Assembly: GCF_001422405.1 (NCBI RefSeq)
Contig: NZ_LMMV01000004.1
Location: forward strand, 108,642 to 172,641
Source of the DNA: Pseudorhodoferax sp. Leaf267
GTDB taxonomy: Bacteria; Pseudomonadota; Gammaproteobacteria; Burkholderiales; Burkholderiaceae_C
DNA: 64,000 bases
Reading direction: 5' to 3'
Position 1 is the first letter of the stretch. Every line of letters starts with the position of its first letter. Below the pieces are notes generated by a model that did not search any database, was not told the origin of the DNA, and saw only the letters and a program-made list of their open reading frames with translations. The position numbers and the translations under genes are program-made. This document shows positions 25,192-34,620 of this stretch, one piece after another.

Positions 25192-26204
25192 GGCGTGGGA
25201 GCGTCTTTGGGCAACAGCCCCTGCTCGCGCAGCGCCCGCCAGAACGCGGCGGGAATGGGATGCGCCAGCATGGCGCGGCTGTCCTGCCACTGCGCCACGC
25301 TCTGCGCGCCCGCCATCACGATGGCGATGGCCGGATGCGCCAGCGGGAACTGCAGCGCGGCCGCGCGCAGCGGCACGGCGTGGTCGGCGCAGACGCGTTC
25401 GACGGCGGCAACGCGCTCGACCCAGGCCTGCGGCGCGCGCGCGTAGTTGAAGCGCAGTTCGCCGCCCGCGCCCACGCCGGTGGCCAGGATGCCGGAGTTG
25501 TAGACGCCGCCGAGCGCGATGCGCACGCCGCGCGCCTGGCACAGCGGCAGCAGCGCGGCCAGCGCGCTGTGGTCGATCAGGCTGTAGCGGCCGGCCAGCA
25601 GCAGCCCGTCCAGATCCGCGTGGGCCAGCACGTCCAGGCAGATCTGCACGTCGTTGACGCCCAGGCCGACGTGGCGCACCAGGCCCTCGCGCTGCAGCGC
25701 GCGCAGCGTGGGCAATGTTTCGTCCAGCACCTGGGCCAGCACGCGCGGGTGATCGGCGCCGTGCGTGGCGGCGTCGCAGTCGTGCACGTAGGCCATGTCC
25801 AGGTGCGCCAGGCCCAGGCGCTGCAGGCTGTCTTCCACGCTGCGCCGCGTGCCGGCGGCGCTGTAGTCCCAGCGCTGCGTGAACGGCAGCACCTGCACGT
25901 AGCCATGCTGGTCGCGCGGCGCCTGCGCGTCGGGTCGCAGCACGCGCCCGACCTTGCTGGACAGCGTGAAGCTGCCCCGTGGCAACCCGCGCAGCGCCTG
26001 GCCGAAGCGGTGCTCGCTGAGGCCATTGCCGTAATGCGGCGCGGTGTCGAAGCTGCGGCAGCCGTCGGCCAGCGCGGCGGCCAGCACGGCCTGGGCATCG
26101 GCCTCGGGGATGGCGCTGAACAAATTGCCCAGGGCCGCCCCGCCCAGGCCCAGGCGTTGGCCCTGTGCGTCGGGCGGGACCAGGCCGGCCTGCGGTTCTG
26201 GCAT
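25188..26204 (-). CDS. Aldo/keto reductase, D-threo-aldose 1-dehydrogenase / L-fucose dehydrogenase type
   Basis: A 338-residue NAD(P)-dependent TIM-barrel oxidoreductase. It shows GLGGAALGNLF near the N-terminus, the active-site Asp-Tyr region SFDTAPHYGNGLSE, Lys in LSSKVGRVLR and His in MAYVHDCD. Such enzymes oxidise L-fucose, D-arabinose or L-galactose at C1. The ATG at 26204 has AAGGA upstream. It is the first gene of a two-gene operon with a lactonase, driven by a promoter whose spacer holds a palindrome. Confidence 0.87.
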   Translation of the reverse strand: MPEPQAGLVPPDAQGQRLGLGGAALGNLFSAIPEADAQAVLAAALADGCRSFDTAPHYGNGLSEHRFGQALRGLPRGSFTLSSKVGRVLRPDAQAPRDQHGYVQVLPFTQRWDYSAAGTRRSVEDSLQRLGLAHLDMAYVHDCDAATHGADHPRVLAQVLDETLPTLRALQREGLVRHVGLGVNDVQICLDVLAHADLDGLLLAGRYSLIDHSALAALLPLCQARGVRIALGGVYNSGILATGVGAGGELRFNYARAPQAWVERVAAVERVCADHAVPLRAAALQFPLAHPAIAIVMAGAQSVAQWQDSRAMLAHPIPAAFWRALREQGLLPKDAPTP

Positions 26205-26239
26205 CGGATTCCTTCGGTATCGGCAGTGATGTTGCGCTG

Positions 26240-26268
26240 ACCCTATAACTGACATGTCAGTTCGTCAA
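26240..26268 (-). promoter_or_regulatory. Promoter of the aldo/keto reductase-lactonase operon
   Basis: TTGACG (-35, 26263-26268) and TAGGGT (-10, 26240-26245) are 17 bp apart on the minus strand. The spacer is almost wholly occupied by the palindrome at 26247-26262. Confidence 0.5.
26247..26262. promoter_or_regulatory. 16-bp perfect palindrome, likely GntR operator of the sugar locus
   Basis: AACTGACATGTCAGTT is self-complementary over all 16 bases. It lies in the divergent gap between the aldo/keto reductase and the mutarotase, inside the spacer of the minus-strand promoter. Binding there would block RNA polymerase. The GntR regulator in the plus-strand arm is the natural candidate. Confidence 0.75.
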
Positions 26269-26323
26269 CAGGGCAAGCGATCATGGCCGCTGGCCGGGCA
26301 TGCGCGCACCATCGGCCGCCGCC

Positions 26324-26746
26324 ATGCTCAAAAACCTCTCGCCCCTGCTCTCGCCCGATCTGCTGCACGCGCTGGCCTCCATGGGCCATGGCGACGAGAT
26401 CGTGCTGGCCGATGCCTACTTTCCGGCGGCGGCGCTGGCGCAGCGGCTGGTGCGGCTGCCCGGCATCGCGGCCGATGCGGCGCTGGACGCCGTGCTGTCG
26501 GTGCTGCCGCTGGACGATTTCGTGGCGCAGCCCACGTGCACCATGCAGGTGGTGGGCAACACGGCCGAGGTGCCGCCGGCCGTGGTGCAGTTCACCGAGG
26601 TGCTGGCGCGGCACGGCCATGGCGCACCGGGTGCGCTGGACCGGCAGGCGTTCTACGAGCGTGCGGCCAAGGCCTTCGTGGTGGTGGCAACGGGGGACAC
26701 GCGGACCTACGCCAACATCCTGCTCAAGAAGGGCGTGCTGCGGTGA
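26324..26746 (+). CDS. fucU: L-fucose mutarotase (RbsD/FucU family)
   Basis: A 140-residue enzyme that interconverts sugar anomers. It begins MLKNLSPLLSPDLLHALASM and continues GHGDEIVLADAYFPA, where the His and Asp are the family's active-site residues; the C-terminus is ATGDTRTYANILLKKGVL. The ATG at 26324 matches the family start; an in-frame ATG at 26300 adds eight residues. The stop overlaps a GTG in the frame of the GntR gene. It heads the plus-strand arm of the fucose-type locus. Confidence 0.9.
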   Translation: MLKNLSPLLSPDLLHALASMGHGDEIVLADAYFPAAALAQRLVRLPGIAADAALDAVLSVLPLDDFVAQPTCTMQVVGNTAEVPPAVVQFTEVLARHGHGAPGALDRQAFYERAAKAFVVVATGDTRTYANILLKKGVLR

Positions 26747-27564
26747 CAAGCGCCGCGCGGCCCTCACCCCAGCGCTCTCCCAGGGGGAGAGGGGGTAAGA
26801 CCGGGACGGCACAGCGGCGGCTCGAGGTGGTGGCGGCCGAGCCCACCAGCCAGCGGGCGCGCGCCTACCAGGGCTTCACGCAGCAGATCCTCAGGGGCAG
26901 CATCAAGCCCGGGCAGTTCGTGTCGCAGCGCGAGCTCATGACGCTGCTGGACATGCCGCTGGGCGCCGTGCGCGAGATGATTCCGCGGCTGGAGGCGGCG
27001 GGCCTGGTGAAGACGGTGCCGCAGCGCGGCCTGCAGATCGCGCATGTGGACCTGAAGCTCGTGCGCAACGCGTTCCAGCTGCGCGCCATGATCGAGCGCG
27101 AGGCCGTACGCCACTTCACGGCCGTGGTCACGGCCGAGGAGCTGCAGGCGATTGCGGCCGCGCACCAGGACATCCTCACCCGCGCCAGCGCCGGCCGTGC
27201 CGATGCGGCCCTGCTGGACGATGCCCAGGCCGTGGACTGGGGCCTGCACGACCGCATGGTCGATGCCATGGGCAACGAGATCGTCTCGGAGATCTACCGC
27301 GTGAACAGCCTGCGCATCCGGCTGATTCGGCTGGAGCAGGCCGTGATCACGCCCGCGCAGCTGATCCCCGCCATGCACGAGCACCTGCAGTTCGTCGCCG
27401 CGCTGGAGCGCCGCGATGCCGACACCGCCGTGCGCCTGCTCGACGCGCACCTGGACAGCGCGCGCAACCGCGCCCTGGCCGGCCCCGCCGCGCCACCGAT
27501 GCCCGCACCTTCGGAATCACCTGTTCCCACCCCGATCAACACCCCGAGGAGACGCACGCGATGA
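26743..27564 (+). CDS. GntR-family regulator of the sugar locus (FCD domain)
   Basis: About 273 residues if started at GTG 26743 (overlapping the fucU stop as GTGA), or about 245 from GTG 26827. The winged helix contains SQRELMTLLDMPLGAVREMI and the FCD domain follows with FQLRAMIEREAVRHF, WGLHDRMVDAMGN and a C-terminal His in PAMHEHLQFV. The first 28 codons of the long form run through a GC-rich repeat element and are probably not conserved. The C-terminal 20 residues are Pro-rich. Its stop overlaps the aldolase ATG. It probably binds the 16-bp palindrome upstream of fucU. Confidence 0.85.
   Translation: MTSAARPSPQRSPRGRGGKTGTAQRRLEVVAAEPTSQRARAYQGFTQQILRGSIKPGQFVSQRELMTLLDMPLGAVREMIPRLEAAGLVKTVPQRGLQIAHVDLKLVRNAFQLRAMIEREAVRHFTAVVTAEELQAIAAAHQDILTRASAGRADAALLDDAQAVDWGLHDRMVDAMGNEIVSEIYRVNSLRIRLIRLEQAVITPAQLIPAMHEHLQFVAALERRDADTAVRLLDAHLDSARNRALAGPAAPPMPAPSESPVPTPINTPRRRTR
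26761..26796. repeat. REP-like palindromic element between fucU and the GntR gene
   Basis: CCCTCACCCC followed by a hairpin CTCTCCC-AGG-GGGAGAG (26775-26791) and GGGG. This resembles the widespread 'CCCTCACCCC...CTCTCCC...GGGAGAGGG' proteobacterial intergenic repeat. It is open in the GntR frame and may have been captured into its N-terminus. Confidence 0.6.
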
Positions 27565-28475
27565 CGCATGCCATCACCGGCCTGTGGCCTGCCCTGGCCA
27601 CGGCCTTCACCGACAGCGGCGCCGTCGACACCGCGCGCACGCTGGCCCAGGCGCGCCGCATGCTGGCCGCCGGCAGCGACGGCATCACGCCCTTCGGCAC
27701 CACGGGCGAGGGCCCGGCGCTGACGGTGGCCGAGCGCCAGGCGCTGCTGCAGGCGCTGCTGGACGACGGCGTGCGGCCGGACCAGATCATCGTGTGCACC
27801 ACGGCCTGCGCGCTGGGCGACGCGATCACGCTGGGGCGCCACGCCATCGCGCTGGGCTGCACACGCCAGCTGTTCATGCCGAGCTTCTACTTCAACCACC
27901 CGCGCGACGAGGGTGTGGTCGCCTCGGTGACGCAGATGGTGCGCGGCATCGGCAGTGATGCGCTGCGCGTGCTGCTGTACCAGTTCCCCTCGCTCAGCAA
28001 CGTGGCGTTCAGCCATGCGGCGATCGCGACGCTGGCCGATGCGCACCCGGGCGTGGTGGTCGGCATCAAGGACAGCACGGGCGACCGCGCGCACTCGCTG
28101 GGCTTGGTGAAGGCCTTCCCGCAGCTCGGCACGCTCGTGGGCGCCGAGCTGGATGTGGCACCCGTGATGGTGGCCGGCGGCGCGGGCTCGGTGAACGGCC
28201 TGGCCAACCTGGCGCCGCATTTGATGCGCCGCGTGGTGAGCCGGCCCGCCGAGGTGTCGGCCGCCGATGTGACGCTGATGCAGGGCCTGCTGCACCTGCT
28301 GAGCGTGAAGCCCAACATGCCCTTCGTCAGCGCCTACAAGACGGCGCTGGCCGAGCAGCTAGGCGACGACGGCTGGCTCCACGTGCGCGCGCCGCTCTCG
28401 CCCCTGGATAACACCGAGGCACAGGCGGTGCGTGCCGCGTATCGTGCGCTCGGCTGCGACGTCGCGTCGCTCTGA
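27561..28475 (+). CDS. Dihydrodipicolinate synthase/N-acetylneuraminate lyase-family aldolase
   Basis: A 304-residue class I aldolase-fold protein. The family pattern is clear: the GxTGE-type motif as FGTTGEGPALT near residue 50, catalytic Tyr140 in LLYQFPS, and Schiff-base Lys170 in VVGIKDSTGD. In this setting it may cleave or dehydrate a 2-keto-3-deoxy sugar acid. It overlaps the GntR gene (ATGA) and precedes the sugar ABC transporter by 23 bp. True DapA is unlikely given the neighbours. Confidence 0.88.
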   Translation: MTHAITGLWPALATAFTDSGAVDTARTLAQARRMLAAGSDGITPFGTTGEGPALTVAERQALLQALLDDGVRPDQIIVCTTACALGDAITLGRHAIALGCTRQLFMPSFYFNHPRDEGVVASVTQMVRGIGSDALRVLLYQFPSLSNVAFSHAAIATLADAHPGVVVGIKDSTGDRAHSLGLVKAFPQLGTLVGAELDVAPVMVAGGAGSVNGLANLAPHLMRRVVSRPAEVSAADVTLMQGLLHLLSVKPNMPFVSAYKTALAEQLGDDGWLHVRAPLSPLDNTEAQAVRAAYRALGCDVASL

Positions 28476-28498
28476 GCCCCACCCCCAAGGAGACCATC

Positions 28499-29815
28499 AT
28501 GACCGCTTCGAACTTCAAGCGCCGCGAGCTGCTGCAAGCCGCTGCCGGTGCCACCGCCCTCGCGACCCTGCCCGCCTTCGCGCAAGGCAACTTCGACTGG
28601 AAGCGCTACGCCGGCCAGACGCTGGAGGTGCACCTGATCAAGAGCCCGCGCGGTGAGCTGCTGCAGCGGCACCAGAAGGAGTTCGAGGATCTCACCGGCA
28701 TCAAGGTGGGGGCCGAGCAGATGCCCGAGCAGCAGTCGCGCCAGAAGACGGTGATCGAGTTCAACTCGGGCCGCACCAGCTTCGACGTGGTGCATCTGAG
28801 CTACCACGTGCAGAAACGCCAGTTCGCCAAGGGCAAGTGGATGGAGGACCTGCGGCCGATGTTCGCCAGTGCCGCGCCGCCGGATTTCGACCAGAAGGAC
28901 TACTCGGCCGGCGGCATGTTCTACGCCACGCAGAGCGACGGCCGCATCGACAGCCTGCCGCTGAACCTGGACCCGTGGATCCTGTACTGGAACAAGGATC
29001 TGTTCGCGGCCAAGGGCGTGGCCTACCCCAAGACCTATGCCGAGATCCTGGAGGCGGCGAAGAAGCTGCACGACCCGGCGAACGGCGTCGCCGGCTTCGT
29101 GGGCCGCGGCCTGAAGAACGCCAACGTGCCGCTGTGGACGGGTTTCTTTTTGGGCTGGGGCGGGCAGTTCTTCGATGCCAACGGCAAGCTGGCCACCGAG
29201 ACGCCCGAGGCCATCGCGTCGGCCACGCTGTACCGCGACCTGCTCAAGACCACCGGCCCGGCCGGTATCGCGGGCTACAACTGGAACGAATCGCAGAGCC
29301 TGTTCCTGCAGGGCAAGGCCGCGATGTGGATCGACGGCTCGGGCTTCGCGCCGCCGCTGGAGGACGCGAGCAAGTCCAAGGTGGTGGGCAAGGTGGGCTA
29401 CGGCGTGATGCCGCCCGGCCCCAAGGCCCAGGTGTCGGCCACGTTCGGCGATGGCATCGGCGTGTCGTCGTATTCCAAGAAGAAGGAGGCGGCCTTCCTC
29501 TACATCGTGTGGGCCACCAGCAAGGCCATGCAGGCGCGCATGCTGGCCACGGGCTCGGGTGCGCCGGTGCGGCTGTCGGCCTACGCGGACAAGGAGGCCA
29601 TCGCCAACCTCAAGGTGCCGGCCGCGTGGCTCAGCGCTGTGGCAGAGTCGCTGCGGATCGCCAAGCCGGGCTTGCCCATCATCGAGCCGGTGACGGAGTT
29701 TCGCGATGTGTTCGGCATTGCGCTGAACAACATGCTGACGGGGGGCGACGTGGCGGCCGAGCTGAAGAAAGCGACAGCCGAGTTCGCGCCGGTGCTGGCG
29801 AAGGCCGAAGGCTGA
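28499..29815 (+). CDS. Sugar ABC transporter substrate-binding protein (extracellular family 1)
   Basis: A 438-residue periplasmic binding protein of the carbohydrate CUT1 type. A Tat-like signal (FKRRELLQAAAGATALATL, cleavage near AFAQ) opens it. The mature part shows VEFNSGRTSFDVVHLSYH-like hinge sequence, LPLNLDPWILYWNKDLFA and the ligand-domain WIDGSGFAPPL. AAGGAG lies upstream of the ATG. It is followed by two permeases and an ATPase, which complete the importer. Confidence 0.92.
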   Translation: MTASNFKRRELLQAAAGATALATLPAFAQGNFDWKRYAGQTLEVHLIKSPRGELLQRHQKEFEDLTGIKVGAEQMPEQQSRQKTVIEFNSGRTSFDVVHLSYHVQKRQFAKGKWMEDLRPMFASAAPPDFDQKDYSAGGMFYATQSDGRIDSLPLNLDPWILYWNKDLFAAKGVAYPKTYAEILEAAKKLHDPANGVAGFVGRGLKNANVPLWTGFFLGWGGQFFDANGKLATETPEAIASATLYRDLLKTTGPAGIAGYNWNESQSLFLQGKAAMWIDGSGFAPPLEDASKSKVVGKVGYGVMPPGPKAQVSATFGDGIGVSSYSKKKEAAFLYIVWATSKAMQARMLATGSGAPVRLSAYADKEAIANLKVPAAWLSAVAESLRIAKPGLPIIEPVTEFRDVFGIALNNMLTGGDVAAELKKATAEFAPVLAKAEG

Positions 29816-29821
29816 ACTGCA

Positions 29822-30688
29822 TTGCGCCCTCGCGTCTCCCCCTTCCTCTGGTTCATCCTGCCCGCCGTGCTGGTGGTGGTGGCCGTGATCGTGTTCCCCT
29901 GGCTGTTCACGCTGTGGATGAGCCTGTTCGACTGGAAGATCGGCTCGGCCTCCAGGTTCGTGGGGCTGGCCAACTATGCCGAGCTGGCGACGAACACGCG
30001 CTTTCTCTGGTCCATCGTCCACACGCTGGTGTTCACCGCGCTGGCCGTGATCGCGCCGCTGGTGCTGGGCACGGCGGCGGCGCTCGTCTTCAACCAGAAG
30101 TTCGCGGGCCGCGGCTTCTGGCGCGGCGCCTTCGTACTGCCGATGATGGCCACGCCCGTGGCCATTGCGCTGGTGTGGGTCATGATGTTCCACCCGCAGC
30201 AGGGCGTGCTGAACTACCTGCTGTCGCTGGTCGGCATCCCGCCCAGCGAATGGGTGTACTCGCCGATGCTGGCCATTCCCTGCCTGGTGCTGGTGGACAT
30301 CTGGCAGTGGACGCCGCTCGTGATGCTCATCGTGCTGGGCGGCCTGGCCTCGCTGCCGACCGACCCGTTCGAGGCCGCGCACATGGAAGGCGCGACACGC
30401 TGGCAGACGCTGCGCTACGTGACGCTGCCGCTGCTCATGCCCTTCATCATGGTGGCCGCCGTGGTGCGGCTGATCGATGCGCTCAAGACCTTCGACACCA
30501 TCTACGTGATCACGCAGGGCGGGCCGGGCACCTCGTCGGAGACCATCAACATCTACCTGTACCTGCAGGCGTTTTCGTTCTACCAGATCGGCAAGGCCTC
30601 CAGCGTGGTGGTGGTGTTCTTCGTGCTCGTGGTGGGCCTGAGCCTCTTGCTCTTCTGGCTCAAGGAACGGTCCCGCTATGACGCGTAA
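29822..30688 (+). CDS. Sugar ABC transporter permease (MalF/UgpA type)
   Basis: A 288-residue membrane protein with six hydrophobic segments and the EAA loop MEGATRWQTLRYVTLPLLMP near residue 195, which docks to the ATPase. TTG at 29822, 7 bp after the binding-protein stop, is the only plausible start before the first membrane helix. The last 11 bases overlap the next permease. It pairs with that permease as a CUT1 heterodimer. Confidence 0.9.
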   Translation: MRPRVSPFLWFILPAVLVVVAVIVFPWLFTLWMSLFDWKIGSASRFVGLANYAELATNTRFLWSIVHTLVFTALAVIAPLVLGTAAALVFNQKFAGRGFWRGAFVLPMMATPVAIALVWVMMFHPQQGVLNYLLSLVGIPPSEWVYSPMLAIPCLVLVDIWQWTPLVMLIVLGGLASLPTDPFEAAHMEGATRWQTLRYVTLPLLMPFIMVAAVVRLIDALKTFDTIYVITQGGPGTSSETINIYLYLQAFSFYQIGKASSVVVVFFVLVVGLSLLLFWLKERSRYDA

Positions 30689-31499
30689 GCTCATCGACAA
30701 GGCGCTGCTGGCGCTGTGCGTCTTCCTGCTCGTCTCGCCCGCCATCGGCTTCTTTTTATGGATGCTGTCGCTGGCGTTCAAGAACGAGGTGGACAACCTG
30801 GCCTACCCGCCGGTGTTCATCCCCAGCCCGCCCACGCTGGACAACTTCCGCAAGGTGTTCGACAGCGGGCCGTTCTTCCAGTACTTCATCAACAGCGTGA
30901 TCGTGTCGGGCCTGGCCACGCTGGTCGCGCTGCTCATCGGCGTGCCGGCCGGCTACGGCATCGCGCGGCTCAAGGCGAAGAAGCTGCTGCTCACCATCCT
31001 GATCGCGCGCATGACGCCGGCCATCAGCTTCCTGATCCCGCTGTTCAGCCTGTTCCAGGCGCTGGGGCTCACGGGCACGCTGGCGCCGGTGGTGATCACG
31101 CATCTGGTGATCACCGTGCCCATCATGGTCTACATCGTGGCGGGCTACTTCGAGACGCTGCCGCACGAGCTGGACGAGGCCGGCCTCATGGACGGCTGCT
31201 CGCCTTGGCAGCGCTTTCGCTACATCGCGCTGCCGCTGGCGCGGCCGGGCATCACGGTGGCGGCCATCCTGGCCTTCATCTTCTCGTGGAACAACTTCAT
31301 CTTCGGCGCGGTGCTGGCCGGGCGCGAGACGCGCACGCTGCCGGTGGCCATCTACAACGTGCTGACGTTCGAGCAGATCGCCTGGGGGCCGCTGGCGGCC
31401 GCGGCGCTGCTGGTCACGCTGCCGGTGCTGGTGCTGACGCTGGTGATTCAGAAAGAGATCGTCGGCGGGCTCACAGCCGGCGGCGTCAAGGGCGGATAA
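30678..31499 (+). CDS. Sugar ABC transporter permease (MalG/UgpE type)
   Basis: A 273-residue inner-membrane protein with six helices. The EAA loop is LDEAGLMDGCSPWQRFRYIA with ALPLARPGI after it, typical of the MalG half. The C-terminal LTAGGVKGG is also characteristic. It overlaps the first permease and lies 4 bp before the ATPase gene. Confidence 0.92.
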   Translation: MTRKLIDKALLALCVFLLVSPAIGFFLWMLSLAFKNEVDNLAYPPVFIPSPPTLDNFRKVFDSGPFFQYFINSVIVSGLATLVALLIGVPAGYGIARLKAKKLLLTILIARMTPAISFLIPLFSLFQALGLTGTLAPVVITHLVITVPIMVYIVAGYFETLPHELDEAGLMDGCSPWQRFRYIALPLARPGITVAAILAFIFSWNNFIFGAVLAGRETRTLPVAIYNVLTFEQIAWGPLAAAALLVTLPVLVLTLVIQKEIVGGLTAGGVKGG

Positions 31500-31503
31500 A
31501 GAA

Positions 31504-32565
<1,062 letters not shown>

Positions 32566-32613
32566 GCGATCGAGAGACTGGCACCACTCAGAGTTCCTCA
32601 GCGGAGACCCACC

Positions 32614-34266
32614 ATGCAAGAACGCCCCTGGCTCGCCAGCTACCGCGCCTACGGCATCCCGGCCGAGATCGCGCCCGCACAGCACGCCAGCGTCACGGCC
32701 ATGCTCGAAGAGGCGATGCGCACGCATGCCGACCGGCCGGCCCTGCGCTTCGCCGGCCAGCCCCTTCGCTACGCGCAGGTGGATGCGCTGTCGGCTGCGT
32801 TCGCGGCCTGGCTGCAGTCGCGCGGCGTGCAGCGCGGCGACCGCATCGCGGTGATGACACCCAACGTCCTGGCCTTCCCGATCGCGCTGCTGGGCATCCT
32901 GCGGGCCGGCGCGGTGCAGGTGAACGTGAACCCGCTGTACACGCCGCGCGAGCTGGAGCACCAACTGCAGGACGCGGGCGCGCGCCTGATGGTGGTCTTC
33001 AACGGCGCCACGCCCACGCTGGCCCAGGTGCTGGCGAACACACCGGTGCGCACGGTGCTGGCAGCAGGCTTTGGCCTGGGCACGGAGCCCACGCCGCAGG
33101 ACCCGCCGGTGGACGCCGGCCTGCTCGCGGCCCCGGGCTGCGAGGTGGTCAGTTTCGGCGCAGCGCTGGCCGCCGGCGCTGCGCTGCCCCGCTTCCAGAG
33201 CGTGGCCACCGGCCCGGACGACCTGATCTTCCTGCAGTACACGGGGGGCACGACCGGCCTGTCCAAGGGCGCGTCGCTGTCGCACGGCAACCTGCTGGCC
33301 AACTGCGCGCAGTTCGCGCTGTTCATGCCGTCGGCGCGGCGGCCGGGCGAGGAGGTGGTCGTCACGGCCATTCCGCTGTACCACATCTTCGCGCTGATGG
33401 TGAACTTCATCAGCTACTTCAGCATCGGCGCGGAGAACTGGCTGGTGCCCAACCCGCGCGACATGAACGCCTTCGTCGCGCTGCTGCGCCAGGCGCGGCC
33501 CACCGTGGTCACCGGCGTCAACACCTTGTACGCCGGCCTGACGCAGCACCCTGACTTGCGCCAGGTGGACTGGTCGCGCCTGCGCCTGGTGGCCGGCGGC
33601 GGCTCGGCCATCGTGCCGGCCGTGTCGGAGCGCTGGCAGGCGATCACCGGGCATTTCATCCGCGAAGGCTACGGCCTGTCGGAGACCAGCCCCATCGTCA
33701 CCTTCAATCCGGCTGCCGTACAGGAGTTCAATGGAACGACAGGCCTGCCGTTGCCGTCCAGCGACGTGAAGCTGCTGGATGACGACGGCCATGAGGTGGC
33801 GCTGGGCGAGGCCGGCGAGGTCTGCGTGAAAGGCCCGCACGTGATGCGCGGCTATTGGGAGAAGCCGCAGGCCAATGCCCAGGCGTTCACGGCCGACGGC
33901 TACTTCAAGACCGGCGACGTGGGCCAGTTCGATGCGCGCGGGTTCCTCAAGATCGTGGACCGCAAGAAGGACATGATCCTGGTCTCGGGCTTCAACGTCT
34001 ACCCGAACGAGATCGAGGCCGTGGCCTCGGCCTGCACAGGCGTTGCCGAATGCGCCTGCATCGGCGTGCCGGACGAGAAGACCGGCGAAGCCGTGCGCCT
34101 GTTCGTGGTGCGGCTACCGGGCGCCACGCTGGACGAGGCGATTGTGCTTGCGCATTGCCGGGACAACCTCACGGCGTACAAGCTGCCGCGCTCGGTGCGC
34201 TTCATCGAGGCACTGCCCAAGTCCGCCGTGGGCAAGGTGCTGCGGCGCGAGCTGCGCGGGCAGTAG
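32614..34266 (+). CDS. Long-chain acyl-CoA ligase-like AMP-binding enzyme (FadD type)
   Basis: A 550-residue adenylate-forming enzyme. The phosphate-binding loop is YTGGTTGLSKGASLSHGN, the adenylation motif GYGLSETSPIVTF, and the hinge/catalytic segment KTGDVGQFDARGFLKIVDRK followed by DMILVSGFNVYPNEIEA; the C-terminal Lys lies in LPKSAVGKVLRREL. It activates fatty acids as acyl-CoA. It lies 48 bp after the sugar ABC operon with its own ATG and no strong terminator, so read-through is possible, though a link to sugar use is unlikely. Confidence 0.92.
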   Translation: MQERPWLASYRAYGIPAEIAPAQHASVTAMLEEAMRTHADRPALRFAGQPLRYAQVDALSAAFAAWLQSRGVQRGDRIAVMTPNVLAFPIALLGILRAGAVQVNVNPLYTPRELEHQLQDAGARLMVVFNGATPTLAQVLANTPVRTVLAAGFGLGTEPTPQDPPVDAGLLAAPGCEVVSFGAALAAGAALPRFQSVATGPDDLIFLQYTGGTTGLSKGASLSHGNLLANCAQFALFMPSARRPGEEVVVTAIPLYHIFALMVNFISYFSIGAENWLVPNPRDMNAFVALLRQARPTVVTGVNTLYAGLTQHPDLRQVDWSRLRLVAGGGSAIVPAVSERWQAITGHFIREGYGLSETSPIVTFNPAAVQEFNGTTGLPLPSSDVKLLDDDGHEVALGEAGEVCVKGPHVMRGYWEKPQANAQAFTADGYFKTGDVGQFDARGFLKIVDRKKDMILVSGFNVYPNEIEAVASACTGVAECACIGVPDEKTGEAVRLFVVRLPGATLDEAIVLAHCRDNLTAYKLPRSVRFIEALPKSAVGKVLRRELRGQ

Positions 34267-34275
34267 GCGGCGCGA

Positions 34276-34491
34276 TCAGCGCCCGCCGCTGCCCTGGCGG
34301 CTGCGGTTCTGGTTGCCCGAGCCGACCTGCGATTCGCGGTCGCTGCGGCTGGCCGGTGAACGCTGCGATTGGTGGATCTGCGTCGCGCCTTCGGGCGTGG
34401 GGGCATTGCGGTCATTGGCGACCTTGCCACGCGCCTTGGCCTGGGCGTCGCCGTCCAAGTCGCTGCGGGTGGAAGAGGGTTGCTTGGACAT
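34276..34491 (-). CDS. Small hydrophilic, probably disordered protein
   Basis: A 71-residue protein rich in Ser, Arg, Gln, Asp and Gly with no hydrophobic core, starting MSKQPSSTRSDLDGDAQAK and ending NRSRQGSGGR. AAGGAG lies 6 nt before the ATG, a strong ribosome site that favours real expression; a longer frame upstream is not supported. Such composition is seen in stress-related hydrophilic proteins, but no family is assigned. Confidence 0.6.
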   Translation of the reverse strand: MSKQPSSTRSDLDGDAQAKARGKVANDRNAPTPEGATQIHQSQRSPASRSDRESQVGSGNQNRSRQGSGGR

Positions 34492-34620
34492 CGTGGCTCC
34501 TTCAGTTGCGATGGGCCTACCTTGCGCCCGATCGGTGCAGGCCGCGCGTAGGAGAAGGCCGATTCGGGCGCAAGACGCAGCGGCCGTAGCATGCGGTGAC
34601 ACACCAGCACGGAGGCACAC

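Noticed and set aside
26761..26796. Rho-independent terminator between fucU and the GntR gene
   Set aside because: The stem is present but no U-tract follows; it matches a REP-like element, and downstream genes appear co-transcribed by overlapping stops and starts.
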